Of a DNA stretch of 64,000 bases, positions 1-11,173 are shown piece by piece. This DNA is from Aquarana catesbeiana (Eukaryota; Chordata; Amphibia; Anura; Ranidae). The notes beneath the pieces are model-generated. The model was given only the letters and a program-made list of their open reading frames with translations. It was not told the DNA's origin and did no database searches. The translations under genes were made by a program, and so were the position numbers. Within the stretch, counting starts at the first letter, position 1, and every line of letters begins with the position of its first letter. The stretch is from NCBI RefSeq assembly GCF_042186555.1, contig NC_133330.1, positions 340,825,911 through 340,889,910 on the forward strand, read 5' to 3'.

Positions 1-1200
1 TAAGTGACCCCCCCCCCCCCCCCCCAATCTGAAATGTGAGAGTCGACTTTTGAAGCTGAATTTTTTTTTTTGGTTTTATAAAAATTGTAGAATCTTTTTG
101 CTCCCACCGCTCGTGTCGCTTGGTATGACGAGGAAGGAGATCGCCATTTAAATTTACAAAGGACCATTCAAAATTTTTTTTTTTAAATTTGCGGAATTAA
201 CACTAACTGACTGACATCACCTTAAAGTGACATCTTGTAGAATAATGTACAAATAGTGTTCCTTTGTCACACGAGCAGGAGGTAGAGTGGCTCGTGGCTG
301 AAAACACCGCTCGTGGCTTGGTATGAGAAAGGAGGTCACCATTCAAATTTACAAAGGATCATGCAGAATTTTTTTTTTTTTTTAATTGCAGAATTAACAC
401 TAAAGGGGCATCCTGTGGAATAATGTACAATAAGTGTTCCTTTGTCACACGAGCAGGAGTTAGAGTGGCTGGAAACACCGCTCGTGGCTTGGTATGAGAA
501 AGGAGGTCGCCATTCAAATTTACAAAGGATCATGCAAAAAAAATTTTACTTTTTAATTTTTTTTTTTTTAAATTGCAGAATTAACACTAACTGCCTAAAG
601 GGGTACAATTGGTGTTCTTTTGTCACACGAGCAGGGGGTAGAGTGGCTCGGGGCTGAAAACATTGGTCATCATGGCTTGGTATGACGGGTAAGGGGGTCA
701 CCATTCAAATTTATGACGGATTATACAAAATTTCCAAGTTTTTTTCAAAATTGCAGGAAATAAAACGGACCACCTGACATCACCCTAAAGGGACATCTTA
801 TAGAACAATGTAAAAATTGGTGTTCCTTTGCCACACGAGCAGGGGGTGGAGTAACCCTAGACTGAAAACGCCGCTCCTGGCTCGGTATTACAGGGATGAT
901 CGCCTTTCAAATTTATGGCGGTTTACGCAAATTTATAATTTTTTTAACCGCAGAATTAAAACTAAGCTCCTGACGTCACCCTAAAGGGACATGTTATAGA
1001 ACATAAACAAGTGGTGTTCTTTTGTCACACGAGCAGGGGGTAGAGTAACCCTAGACTGAAAACGCTGCTCCTGTTTTGGTATTACAGGGATGATCGCTAT
1101 TCAAATTTATGACGGTTTATCTTTTTTTTTGAAGAATTAGACTAACCACCTGACATCACCCTATAGGGATGTCTTATAGAACAATGTACAGTGTCCTTGC
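1..1200. repeat. Tandem array, ~180-205 bp units
   Basis: About six diverged units are visible. Each carries a landmark resembling 'tttgtcacacgagcagg', near 265, 441, 620, 826 and 1020, followed by 'gctcgtggcttggtatga' and a T-run, and then 'gacatcaccctaaaggg'. Units become more diverged towards 1200. The left end of the window cuts the array, so its full size is unknown. No reading frame is conserved between units. Homopolymer runs (C at 8-25, several T-runs) are part of the units. Confidence 0.8.
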
Positions 1201-1249
1201 TTTACAGAGAACACCTGACCTATCTGAAGCGTGGGAAAATGTCATTATT

Positions 1250-2760
1250 TATCTTTTTTAATGTATTTTTATATAAGTTGTAAGCTTGTAAGTTTTAGCA
1301 AAGGATAAACAAAGGCAGAGGGAGGGGGGTTCTGTTTTTATAAACAGTTCTCTGTAATGTACTTTTACATAAATTGTATTCATTAGCAGAGACTATCAAT
1401 GGCATTGGGGGACTTTTTGTTATTATTTATAGTTCTCTTTATTTTTTCAATTTTTAAAAAAATAAAAAATGTATTTTTTTTTTGTTCAGTAATCTTTATA
1501 TTTATTTAAATGTTATTCATCAGTAAAGGATATCAGGGCAGAGGGGACTTTTTGTCTTTATTTATAGCCTTTTTTGAATTCTTATATAAATTGTATTCAT
1601 CAGCAAAAAATAAAAAGAAGGGGGGGGGGGTGATTTTTTTGTTTTTATTTAAATATTTATTTAGTGTCTTTTTATATTGAATTTATTCATCAGTAAAGAA
1701 TATCAAGTGGGGGGGGGGGGGGGGACTTTTTGTCTTTATTTATAGCCCTCCTTAATATATTTTTATATAAATTGTATTTATTCATCAGTAAAGAATAGAA
1801 ATGTGAGGTTGGCTTTTTTGTTTTTATTCACAGTTTTTTTAATGTATTTTTTATATTGTATTTATTCATTAGCAAAGATTAAAAAGGGAGGGGATGACTT
1901 TTTATGTTTTTATTTATAGTTTTTTAAATGTATTTTTTGTCTTTATATACATTTGATGTATTTAAAAAAAAATAATTAATTCATCAGCAAAGAATAAAAA
2001 AAGGAGGGGGGGGGTGATTTTTTTTTTCCTTATAGTTTTTTTTATGTATTTTTATATAAATTGTATTTATTCACCAGTAAAGGATATCAATGGGGTGGGA
2101 ATTGGGGTTGGGGGTGGCAACTTTTCTTGTCTCTGTTTATAGTAAAATATTTTTATATAAGTTGTATGTATTCATCAGCAAAGAATAAAAATGGAGGGAG
2201 GTGATTTTTTTTTGTTTTTATTTATAGGTTTTTTTTTTTTTATGTATTTTTATATAAATTGTATTTAGTCATCAGTAAAGAATATCAAGGGGGTGGGGAT
2301 TGGGTTGGCGACTTTTCTTGTCTCTGTTTATAGTTCTCTTTAAAATATTTTTTATATAAGTTGTATTTATCATCAGCAAAGAATAAAAATAGAAGGTGGG
2401 GGGCGGGGGGTGATTTTTTTTATTTATAGTTTTTCTTTATTGTATTTTTCTTTAAATTGTATTTATTCATAGGTAAAGAATATCAATGGGGGAGTGGCGA
2501 CTTTTCTTGTCTTTATTTATAGTTCTCTTTAAAATATTTTTATATAAATTGTATTTATTCATCAGCAAAGAATAACAAAAGGGGGAGGGGGGCGACATTC
2601 TGTCTTTATTACTATTTCTCTGTATCGTGTTTTTATATAAATTGTATTTATTGATCAGCAAAGAATAACAAACATGAGGAGAACTTTTTTGTTTCATTTC
2701 AAGTTTTCAGGAACATATTTTTATATAAATTGTATTCTTTTCAGGAAAGAGTAACAAAGT
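1250..2760. repeat. Tandem array, ~92-100 bp T-rich and G-run units
   Basis: About fifteen units of the form 'atttttatataaattgtatttattcatcagcaaagaat', then a G-run, 'gactttt', and 'tgtctttatttatag'. The landmark 'attgtattt' recurs near 1374, 1770, 2066, 2258, 2457, 2549, 2641 and 2732. Most units carry a G-run of 4-18 bases on the plus strand opposite a T-rich half. Short reading frames here are products of the periodicity and are not genes. Confidence 0.85.
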
Positions 2761-4145
2761 ATCATCACCATACAAAGCAAAGTGTTACCATTGAAGAGAG
2801 AACATTTTGGAAAGCAAGTCATGATCTTTGCAACAACCATCACAGATACAATCATAGGTGTAAAATCCCAGACAAATTGAAGTCGCCATCGCAGCGAGCC
2901 GCCATGCTTTTCCGTAATTCCAGGCGACCATCATCCGGAGGGCTCATTGTTACATAAGCCGCCTTCCCTTCCCATCGTAACATAGATCAAAGCCCAGGTT
3001 GGCTTACAGGCCGACCTTCAAATTACACCCCTCACAGCTGCGGGCTCAACCTTCAATCGCGCTCTCCTCGCCAAAAGCCATAATTTCTCAAAATTCCCCC
3101 ACCTCACCGCCATCTTGGCGTTGGCCGCCCTGGTCCATTCATTCCCTAACGACACCGCATGGGAGCCGTCCAAAGCCGCCATAAAAAAAAAACAAAAAAC
3201 TGAAAGCTCGTTTCGGTGAATACCACCAAGTGTAACACTTCAAAGTACCTTCTCGGGAAATTTAATCCATTAATAAAAAAATTTAAAAACCGCCGTCCTG
3301 GTACCCCAATGTTTTCTGACTGCCCCCCCCCCCCCCCCCCAATCACACAACAAAAGACTTTTCTCTCTCGCTCCCTCTTTTCCAAATTTTCCATACCTTC
3401 AAAAGATTTCGTAATCCCAAATTTTGCAAATTCGCAAAGCAGCGCGGCGGAGAGTTATAAAGAAAAGAAAAAGTTGCGTACTTACGAAATTCTGAGTCGA
3501 TCTGGGTTTAATTTATCCTGGGACGGTGCTGGGGAATATAAAGTGGGGTGTTTAGGTGAAGGGGGGGGGGGCTAGGAAAACTTTGCTGAGAGTTAGTTGA
3601 AGTTCAGCAGTTGGAATAGGGATGGGGGGGGGGGAGACGCAGACAAAGGAGGCAGCATCTACTAGGCTCAGGCTGCGGAGTTAGTGCAAAGCGGAAACAA
3701 ATGGTGTTGTGCTTTTAGTTTATGAAGAAGTGAATGAACAGGACCAGCCCCTGTGCATGCGTCTGTCCAACCAGCACTGACTGCAACCCACAAGTCATAA
3801 ATCATTGACAGGCACACCGCTTCTCCCTCTCCTGCACTCACTCAGTTTTTCCCTCGCCCTCAAGACTTTTTTTTTTCTCTTTTTACTTTAAAAAAAAAAA
3901 CACAAAAAAAAAAAAAACCCGCCACACCCAGGCCTCGATGTTATAATCCCAGATCGGCAGAGCTGCCTTTGGGCGAAAAGCGATGGTATTTTGATTGGCA
4001 GAGCAAATGCATAAACAAAGAGAAAAAAAAAAAACGTCTGAGCTTTCCGCCGTTGGCTGTCTACAAGGTCATGTCAGTTCTGCGTCCCTCGGAGCACACC
4101 TGATGGGAAGACGACGCACGATAAGACCTCGTGCACATTGGATTT
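2760..4145. other. No gene seen; unassigned DNA with homopolymer runs
   Basis: The stretch 2880-3180 is more GC-rich and non-repetitive ('cgccatcgcagcgagccgcc'). 3320-3345 and 3560-3635 hold C- and G-runs, and 3880-3920 is A-rich. No splice-framed reading frame, tRNA or known repeat is recognised. It could be single-copy intergenic sequence or a decayed element. Confidence 0.4.
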
Positions 4146-4149
4146 TTTA

Positions 4150-4440
4150 CCCCTTCAATACCGGGCACTTTCACCCCCCCCCTTCCTGCCCAGGCCAATG
4201 TTCAGCTTTCAGCTGTCGCACTTTGAATGACAATTGCGCGGTCATGCAATGCTGTACCCAAACAAATTCTTTATCATTTTTTTGAGTCTGATAGATCTTT
4301 CTTTTGGTGGTATTTAATCACCACTGGGGCTTTTTATTTTTTGCTAAACAAATGAAAACAGGCCGAAAATGTTTTGGGGAAAAAAAGTTTTTTTTCTGTA
4401 GTTTCTGTTATAAAATTTAGCAAATGAGTAATTTTTCTCC
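4150..4440 (+). mobile_element. Fragment of the TTAA 'ccacttcagcc' family
   Basis: Shares in order the diagnostic blocks of the family seen complete at 28296-31260 and 56960-57924: 'cccttcctgcccaggcc', 'gacaattgcgcggtc', 'tgtacccaaacaaa', 'cttttggtggtatttaatca'. Both ends are degraded and no TTAA pair is left. It is noncoding and joins directly to the minisatellite that follows. Confidence 0.7.
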
Positions 4441-4905
4441 TTCACTGATGTGTGCTGATGAGGCGGCAGTGATGGGCACTGATGAGGTGGCATTAATGGG
4501 CACTGATAGGCAAAACTGATGAGCACTGATAAGGAGGCACTAATGGGCACTGATATGAATTGGCACTGATGGATACTGACTGACTGCACTTATGAGCACT
4601 GATGAGGCGGCAATGATGGGCACTAATGAGGGGGCACTGATGGGCAATGATGAGACGGCACTGATGGGCACTGACGAGGCAGCACTGATGGGCACTGATA
4701 GACTGCACTGATGGGCACTAAAGAGGCAGAACTGATGGGCACTGATGAAGTGGCACTAATGGGCACTGTTGAGGCAGCACAGGTTTGCGGCACTGATGAG
4801 GCGGCACTGATGGGCACTGGAAGGCGGAACTGATTGGCACTAATGAGGCGGCACTGATAAGGCTGCACTGATATTTGGCACTGATGAGGAGGCACTGATG
4901 GGCAC
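4441..4905. repeat. Minisatellite, GGCACTGATGRG-type
   Basis: A run of 12-bp submotifs ('ggcactgatggg', 'cactgatgaggc') arranged in irregular 24-36 bp higher units, about 465 bp in all. Reverse-strand reading frames through it only translate the repeat. Confidence 0.85.
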
Positions 4906-5089
4906 TATTTGTGTATAGCTGTCCCCTATAGAAGAGTTTTTCTGATTGGTTACTATAGGTTACCACACTCTTTATCGGATACACGTGGTGCATCTTCCTT
5001 CCTCTCGCTGTGCGTAGTTAATGATGTGAAGTTGTACCATAGAATTAAAATAGATGACAATGTAACCAATCCTCTCCAGCAACACTATA
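4905..5089. repeat. Left copy of a ~185-bp duplicated segment
   Basis: Runs from 'tttgtgtata' to 'tccagcaacactata'. It matches 7259-7446 along its length, including 'cctctcgctgtg', 'gtagttaat', 'gatgtgaag' and 'gatgacaatgtaaccaat', with scattered substitutions. A Tc1 element begins exactly at its right edge. Its role is unknown; it may be the edge of an older repeat unit. Confidence 0.75.
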
Positions 5090-5091
5090 TA

Positions 5092-6325
5092 CAGCGGGTA
5101 AAATAAGTATTGAGCACGTCACCATTTTTCTAGGTAAATATATTGGTAAAGGTACTATTGACATCAAATTTTCCCCACATGTCGGTAACAACCCATGCAA
5201 TCCATACATACAAAGACACCAAGACAAATTAGTTCAGAAATTAAGTTCTGTGTAATAAAATGGAATGACACAGGGAAAAAAGTATTGAACACATGAAAAA
5301 AGGGAGGTGCAAAAAGGCATGAAAAGCCAAGACACCAGCTGAAAACTATCAGAAAGCAATCCTGCCCCTTGTCAGTGCAAAGTAATATCAGCTGGTTCAG
5401 TCTCAACTGATGGCCTATAAAAAGGTGTCTCATTACTAAGCTGTCACACAAAAACATCTCATGAGGGGTAAATGCAAAGAGCTCTCTCAAGACCTTCACA
5501 TACTGATTGGTTACAGAAGGATATGTAAATTTCTGATTGTTCCAGTGAGCACTGTTGGGGCCATAATCTGAAAGTGGAAAGAACATAATGTCACCATAAA
5601 CCAGCCACAACCAGGTGCTCTTCGCAGGATTTCTGACAGAGGAGAGAAAAGAATTATCAGAAGAGTTGTCCAAGAGCCAAGGACCACTTGTGGAGAGCTT
5701 CAGAAAGACCTGGAATTAGCAGGTACATGATAAGTAATGCACTCACCTGCCATGGTCTGTATGACCGCTCATCACGCAACACTCCATTGCTGAAGAAAAA
5801 GCATGTTGAAGCTCATTTAAAGTTTACTGCAGAACATTTAGGCAAGCCTGTGAAATACTGGAAGAATATAGTCTGGTCAGAGGAGACCAGAACTGAACTC
5901 TTTGGATGCCATAATACACACCATGTTTGGAGGTCACATGGCACATCACCCCAAAAACACCCCCAATACCAAGAGTGAGGTTTGGAGGTGGGAACATCAT
6001 GGTGTGGGCGGGGCTGTTTTTCAGCATACGGTACTGGCAAACTTCATATCATTGAAGGAAGGATGAATGGTGATAAAAATCTGCTGCCATCTACCAGGAT
6101 GATGAAGATGAAACGAGGGGGGACATCTCAGCAAGACAATGATCCCAAACACAAAGCCAAGGACACTCTCCATTGGTTTCAAAGAAAGAAAATAAAGCAG
6201 CTAGAATGGCCCAGCGAATCACCTGACTTGAATCCAATAGAAAATCTACAGAAAGAACTAAAGATCAGAGTTTATAGAAGAGGACCACGGAACCTTCAAG
6301 ATTTGAAGACTTATTTTACCCGCTG
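5092..6325 (+). mobile_element. Tc1-like transposon, copy 1 (DD34E type), internally deleted
   Basis: Terminal inverted repeats 'cagcgggtaaaataagt' at the left and its exact complement at the right are each flanked by TA (5090-5091 and 6326-6327), the Tc1/mariner target duplication. The 5' side has a second 'aagtattgaacac' near 5282 that echoes the terminal 'aagtattgagcac', as in IR/DR-type Tc1 elements. Length is 1234 bp, shorter than the usual ~1.6 kb because the 3' end of the gene and its flank are deleted: the reading frame runs directly into the right inverted repeat. It cannot mobilise itself. Confidence 0.92.
5461..6316 (+). pseudogene. Tc1-like transposase, broken
   Basis: Cut-and-paste transposase remnant. 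The start ATG at 5461 opens with M-R-G-K-C-K-E-L-S-Q-D, the usual N-terminus of Tc1 proteins. The paired-like DNA-binding domain then breaks by frameshift near 5500. Recognisable blocks follow in different frames: 'RRVVQEPRTTCGELQKDLE' (~5660-5715), 'KKHVEAHLKFTAEH', then 'NIVWSEETRTELFG', where the first catalytic Asp of the usual WSDE block reads Glu. Next come 'QQDNDPKHKAKD' (second Asp) and 'SPDLNPIENL' (third acid, Glu), with 34 residues between the last two. The C-terminal ~40 residues are missing because of the 3' deletion. Frameshifts and the lost C-terminus make it inactive. The family assignment is secure. Confidence 0.9.
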
Positions 6326-6339
6326 TATATGTCATTATC

Positions 6340-6815
6340 TGCTCTTCTCTAATCTGTGCAGAGATCTCTGTGCTCAGATGAGGGCGGAGTCACACTACTT
6401 GTCAGTCTCTGTGCTCAGATCAGGGCGGAGTCACACTACTTGTCAGTCTCTATACTCAGATCAGGGCGGAGTCACACTACTTGTCAGTTTCTCTACTCAG
6501 AGTAGGGCGGAGTCACACTACTTGTCAGTCTCTATACTCAGATCAGGGTGGAGTCACATTACTTGTCAGTCTCTGTGCTCAGATCAGGGTGGAGTCACAC
6601 TACTTGTCAGTTTCTGTACTCAAAGTAGGGCGGAGTCACACTACTTGTCAGTCTCTATACTCAGATCAGGGTGGAGTGACACTACTTGTCAGTCTCTGTA
6701 CTCAGATCAGGGCGGAGTCACACTACTTGTCGGTCTCTGTGCTCAGATCAGGGCGGAGTCTTACTACTTGTCAGTCTCTGTACTCAGATCAGGGTGGAGT
6801 CACACTACTTGTCAG
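6340..6815. repeat. Minisatellite, 41-bp unit
   Basis: About eleven copies of a unit containing 'cagatcagggcggagtcaca' and 'ctacttgtcagtctctgt'. It begins just outside the right TA of Tc1 copy 1. The unit length is not a multiple of 3, yet several frames stay open because the unit lacks stops; these frames are not genes. Confidence 0.88.
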
Positions 6816-7245
6816 TCCCCAATCAGAAGTGAGGGGTCCTGAATGGGACACCTGGCCAATCAGAAGTGAGGGGTCCTGGATAGGACACCCAGCCAATCAG
6901 AAGTGAGGGGTCCTGGATAGGACACCCGACGAATCAGAAGTGAGGGGTCCTGGATAGGACACCCAGCCAATCAGAAGTGAGGGGTCCTGGGTGGGACACC
7001 CAGCCAACCAGCAGTGAGAGGTTCTGAATGGGACACCTAGCCAATCAGCAGTGAGGGGTAGTAGATAGGACACCCAGCCAATCAGAAGTGAGGGGTCCTC
7101 AGTGGGACACCCAGCCAATCAGCAGTGAGAGATTCTTGATGGGACACCTAGCCAATCAGCAGTGAGGGGGTACTAGATGGGCACCCAGCCAGTCAGCAAT
7201 GAGGGGTTCTGGATGGGAAACTCAGCCAATCAGCAGTGATCAAAT
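6816..7245. repeat. Minisatellite, ~37-bp unit
   Basis: About eleven copies of a unit with 'ccaatcagaagtgaggggtc' and 'ggacaccca'. It abuts the 41-bp array with no spacer. Both strands show short open frames that only follow the periodicity. Confidence 0.88.
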
Positions 7246-7258
7246 CTATACATTTTCC

Positions 7259-7446
7259 CCTTTGTGTATAACTCTCCTCTTTAAAAGACGGTTTCTAATT
7301 GGTTACCATGAGTTACGGTGCTCTTTATTGGATACATGTGGTGCGTCTGCTTTCCTCTCGCTGTGTGTAGTTAATAATGTGAAGATGTAACATGAAAATA
7401 TAAATGATGACAATGTAACCAATTCTCTCCAACAACACTCTCTATA
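7259..7446. repeat. Right copy of the ~185-bp duplicated segment
   Basis: Matches 4905-5089 over its whole length and ends 'tccaacaacactctctata'. As with the left copy, a Tc1-like element starts exactly at its right edge, but of a different family. Confidence 0.75.
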
Positions 7447-7886
7447 TACTCACAAAAGTGAGTACACCCCTCACATATGTGTAACTATTTTATTATATCA
7501 TTTCATGTGACAACACTGAAGAAATGACACTTGTCTACAATGTAAAGTAGCGAGTGTACAGCTTGTATAACAGTGTAAATTTGCTGTCCCCTCAAAATAA
7601 CTCAACACACAGCCATTAATGTCTAAACCGCTGGCAACAAAGTCAGTACACCCCTATGTGAAAATCTCCAAATTGGGCCCAATTAGCCATTTTCCCTCCC
7701 CGGTGTCATGTGACTCGTTAGTGTTACAAGGTCTCAGGTGTGAATGGGGAGCAGGTGTGTTAAATTTGGTGTTATCGCTCTCTCTCTCATACTGGTCACT
7801 GGAAGTACAACATGGCACCTCATGGCAAAGAACTCTCTGAGGATCTGAAAAAAAGAATTGTTGCTCTACATAAAGATGGCCTAGGG

Positions 7887-10179
7887 CAGGGATGGCGAAC
7901 CTTTTTGAGCCCGAGTGCCCAAACTGCAACAAAAAATGACTTATTTTTTTCAAAGTGCCAATACCGCAATTACACCTGAATACCAAGGTTTTAGTTTAGA
8001 AAAAAAAAATTAACAAACTAATTAACAGCTTTTGTTTAAAAAGAAAAACACAATAACAGAGCTTTCCATTAAACATTTTTTTGGCAGAGTACTGCAGAGT
8101 ATTGCAGTGTATGGGCAGAGTATTGCAGAGTATGGGCAGAGTATGGACAGAGTATTGCAGAGTATTGGCAGAGTATGGGCAGAGTATTGCAGAGTATGGG
8201 CAGAGTACTGCAGAGTATTGGCAGAGTATTGGCAGAGTATGGGCAGAGTATTGCAGAGTATTGGCAGATTACTGCAGAGTATTGCAGAGTATTGGCAGAG
8301 TATGGGCAGAGTATGGGCAGAGTATGGGCAGAGTATTGGCAAAGTATAGGCAGAGTACTGCAGAGTATTGGCAGAGTATTGCAGAGTATTTGCAGAGTAT
8401 TGCAGAGTACTGCAGAGCATTGCAGAGTGTGGGCAGAGTACTGCAGAGTATTGCAGTGTATGGGCAGAGTATGGGCAGAGTACTGCAGAGTATTGGCAGA
8501 GTATTGCAGAGTATGGGCAGAGTATGGGCAGAGTATGGGCAGAGTATTGGCAGAGTATGGACAGAGTATTGGCAGAGTACTGCAGAGTATTGGCAGAGTA
8601 TTGGCAAAGTATTGGCAGAGTACTGCAGAGTATTTGCAGAGTATTGCAGAGTACTGCAGAGCATTGCAGAGTGTGGGCAGAGTACTGCAGAGTATTGCAG
8701 TGTATGGGCAGAGTATGGGCAGAGTACTGCAGAGTATTGGCAGAGTATTGCAGAGTATGGGCAGAGTATGGGCAGAGTATGGGCAGAGTATTGGCAGAGT
8801 ATGGACAGAGTATTGGCAGAGTACTGCAGAGTATTGGCAGAGTATTGGCAAAGTATTGGCAGAGTACTGCAGAGTATTGGCAGAGTATGGGCAGAGTATT
8901 GGCAGAGTACTGCAGAGTATTGGCAGAGTATGAGCAGAGTATTGGCAGAGTACTGAAGAGTACTGCAGAGTATTGGCAGAGTATGGGCAGAGTATTGGCA
9001 GAGTACTGCAGAGTATTGGCAGAGTATGAGCAGAGTATTGGCAGAGTACTGAAGAGTACTGCAGAGTATAGACAGAGTATTGGCAGAGCATTGCAGAGTA
9101 TTGGCAGAGTATGAGCAGAGTATTGGCAGAGTACTGCAGAGTATTGGCAGAGTACTGCAGAGTATTGGCAGAGTACTGCAGAGTATTGACAGAGTATGGG
9201 CAGAGTATTGGCAGAGTACTGCAGAGTATTGGCAGAGTATGGGCAGAGTATTGGCAGAGTACTGCAGAGTATTGGCAGAGTATGAGCAGTGTATTGGCAG
9301 AGTACTGCAGAGTATTGGCAGAGTATGAGCAGAGTATTGGCAGAGTACTGCAGAGTATTGGCAGAGTATTGGCAAAGTATTGGCAGAGTACTGCAGAGTA
9401 TTGACAGAGTATGGGCAGAGTATTGGCAGAGTACTGCAGAGTATTGGCAGAGTATGGGCAGAGTATTGGCAGAGTACTGCAGAGTATTGGCAGAGTATGA
9501 GCAGTGTATTGGCAGAGTACTGAAGAGTATTGGCAGAGTACTGCAGAGTATTGGCAGAGTATGGACAGAGTATTGCAGAGTACTGCAGAGTAGTGCTGTG
9601 GGTTGGATCTGTAGTGCCCACAGCGCTGCTCAGTACCCATACTCTGCAAACGATCTCTCCCCCTCTCCCCTCGTAGGGCGCGTGGGAGCAATATTCTGGG
9701 AAGACGTCCATGGACGCCCTCCCAGAATAAGCCGACCGCGCTGTAGCCATCTTTCGGCTATGGCCCGGTCGGCAAGTGGTTATTACACTCACATTTCAGT
9801 CGTTTAAATCAGTCGGTTGTCCTCCGGTTTTCAGCTGGGCTGCAGTGTGGGGTTAGTCCCCGGTCGCTCCGGTGGTGTTCGTTGCTCCGAGGAAGGGATT
9901 TCCCACAGCAGGCACGTCAGCAGGTACGTCGGCAGGGAACGTCAGATGCTTGAGAACGGGGGTGTGTGGCTTCAGCGCTCGCGCTCGGAGCATGCGTCAC
10001 GCCCACTCGGACACGTCGCCGCTAGCCCAGAGAACTGTGGGAGATGTAGTTTGCGGTGCGGTGTGGACGATTCAATGATTTGTCAGTGCAGTGTATAATT
10101 TCTTAATTGTCACGGCTTGCCCACAGAGACGGCTCGGCGTGCCGGCAGCAGCACGCGCACCACGCGTTCACCATCACTG
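7887..10179. mobile_element. Non-autonomous hAT-like element dominated by a minisatellite
   Basis: Left terminus 'cagggatggcgaac' and right terminus, read on the minus strand, 'cagtgatggtgaac' form a terminal inverted repeat (12 of 14). The flanks are 'gcctaggg' (7879-7886) and 'gcctaggc' (10180-10187), 7 of 8 identical. The undisrupted sister Tc1 copy reads 'gtctaggc' there, so the insertion and its 8-bp duplication are clear. No transposase frame is present: 8085-9595 is minisatellite and 9600-10170 is GC-rich noncoding DNA. The hAT call rests on the 8-bp duplication and the CAGGG-type end. Confidence 0.88.
8085..9595. repeat. 1.5-kb minisatellite of 10-11 bp units inside the hAT element
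   Basis: Built from 'gagtattggca', 'gagtatgggca' and 'gagtactgca' units. A higher-order repeat is visible: the block containing 'gagcattgcagagtgtggg' near 8415 recurs ~244 bp later near 8659 with the same neighbours. Frames of 500 or more codons on the minus strand and 290 on the plus strand exist only because the units lack stops; they translate to monotonous low-complexity peptides. Confidence 0.93.
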
Positions 10180-11173
10180 GCCTAGGCTATAAGAAGATTG
10201 CCAAGACCCTGAAACTGAGCTGCAGCATGGTGGCCAAGACCATACAGCAGTTTAACAGGACAGGTTCCACTCAGAACAGGCCTCGCCATGGTCCACCACA
10301 GAAGTTGAGGTCACGTGCTCAGCGTCATATCCAGAGGTTGTCTTTGGGAAATAGACGTATGAGTGCTGCCAGCATTGCTGCAGAGGTTGTAGGGGTGGGG
10401 GGGTCAGCCTGTCAGTGCTCAGATCATACGCCGCACACTGCATGAAAATGGTCTGCATGGCTGTCATCCCAGAAGGAAGCCTCTTCTAAAGATGATGCAC
10501 AAGAAAGATCGCCAACAGTTTGCTGAAGACAAGCACTGGGGGGCTACAGTTCATTGAGGGAACCATGAATGCCAACATGTACTGTGACATACTGAAGCAG
10601 AGCATGATCCCCTCCCTTCAGAGACTGGACCGCAGGGCAGTATTCCAACATGATAACCACCCCAAACATCTCCAAGACCACCACTGCCTTGCTAAAGAAG
10701 CTGAGGGTAAAGGTGATGGACTGGCCAAGCATGTTTCCAGACCTAAACCCTATTGATCATCTGTGGGACATCCTCAAATGGAAGGTGGAGGAGCGCAAGG
10801 TCTCTAACATCCACCAGCTCTGTGATGTCATCATGGAGGAGGGGAAGAGGACTCCAGTGACAACCTGTGAAGCTCTGGTGACCTCCATGCCCAAGAGGGT
10901 TAAGGCAGTGCTGGAAAATAATGGTGGCCATACAAAAAATTGACACTTTGGGCCCAATTTGGACATTTTCACTTAGGGGTGTACTCACTTTTGTTGCCAG
11001 CGGTTTAGACATTAATGGCTGTGTGTTGAGTTATTTTGAGGGGACAGCAAATTTACACTGTTATACAAGCTGTACACTCACTACTTTACATTGTAGACAA
11101 GTGTCATTTCTTCAGAAGAAAAGATTTACAAAAATGTGACTGAGGGGTGTACTCACTTTTGTGAGATACTGTA

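Larger units (their letters stand above)
7812..10941 (+). pseudogene. Tc1-like transposase of copy 2, interrupted and deleted
   Basis: Starts M-A-P-H-G-K-E-L-S-E-D-L at 7812, giving the first helices of the DNA-binding domain to about 7884. A hAT insertion then splits the frame, which resumes at 10181 as Y-K-K-I-A-K-T-L. The second helix-turn-helix and the GRPR-like linker (PRHGPP) are readable to ~10390. A ~190-bp deletion between 'gaagacaag' and 'cactgggg' (near 10535) removes the region of the first catalytic Asp. The second block 'FQHDNHPKH' and the third 'DLNPIDHLWD' remain, followed by 'MPKRVKAVLENNGG' at the C-terminus. Inactive through insertion, deletion and frameshifts. Confidence 0.9.
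7447..11171 (+). mobile_element. Tc1-like transposon, copy 2 (NPID family), split by a hAT element
   Basis: Left end 'actcacaaaagtgagtacac' and right end 'ctcacttttgtgagatactg' are inverted repeats; TA follows at 11172-11173. The left terminus lacks a few bases compared with the intact end at 51324 ('cagtatctcac'). Without the inserted 2.3-kb hAT element it would be about 1.4 kb. It is the same family as 51324-52908. Besides the insertion it has lost ~190 bp of the gene. Confidence 0.9.

Noticed and set aside
3216..3575. 119-codon frame near a C-run
   Set aside because: Crosses a poly-C tract and low-complexity DNA; no domain, conserved start or splice signal.
8069..9792. Open frames of over 500 codons on the minus strand
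   Set aside because: They translate a 10-11 bp minisatellite lacking stops; frames overlap on both strands and the peptides are monotonous.
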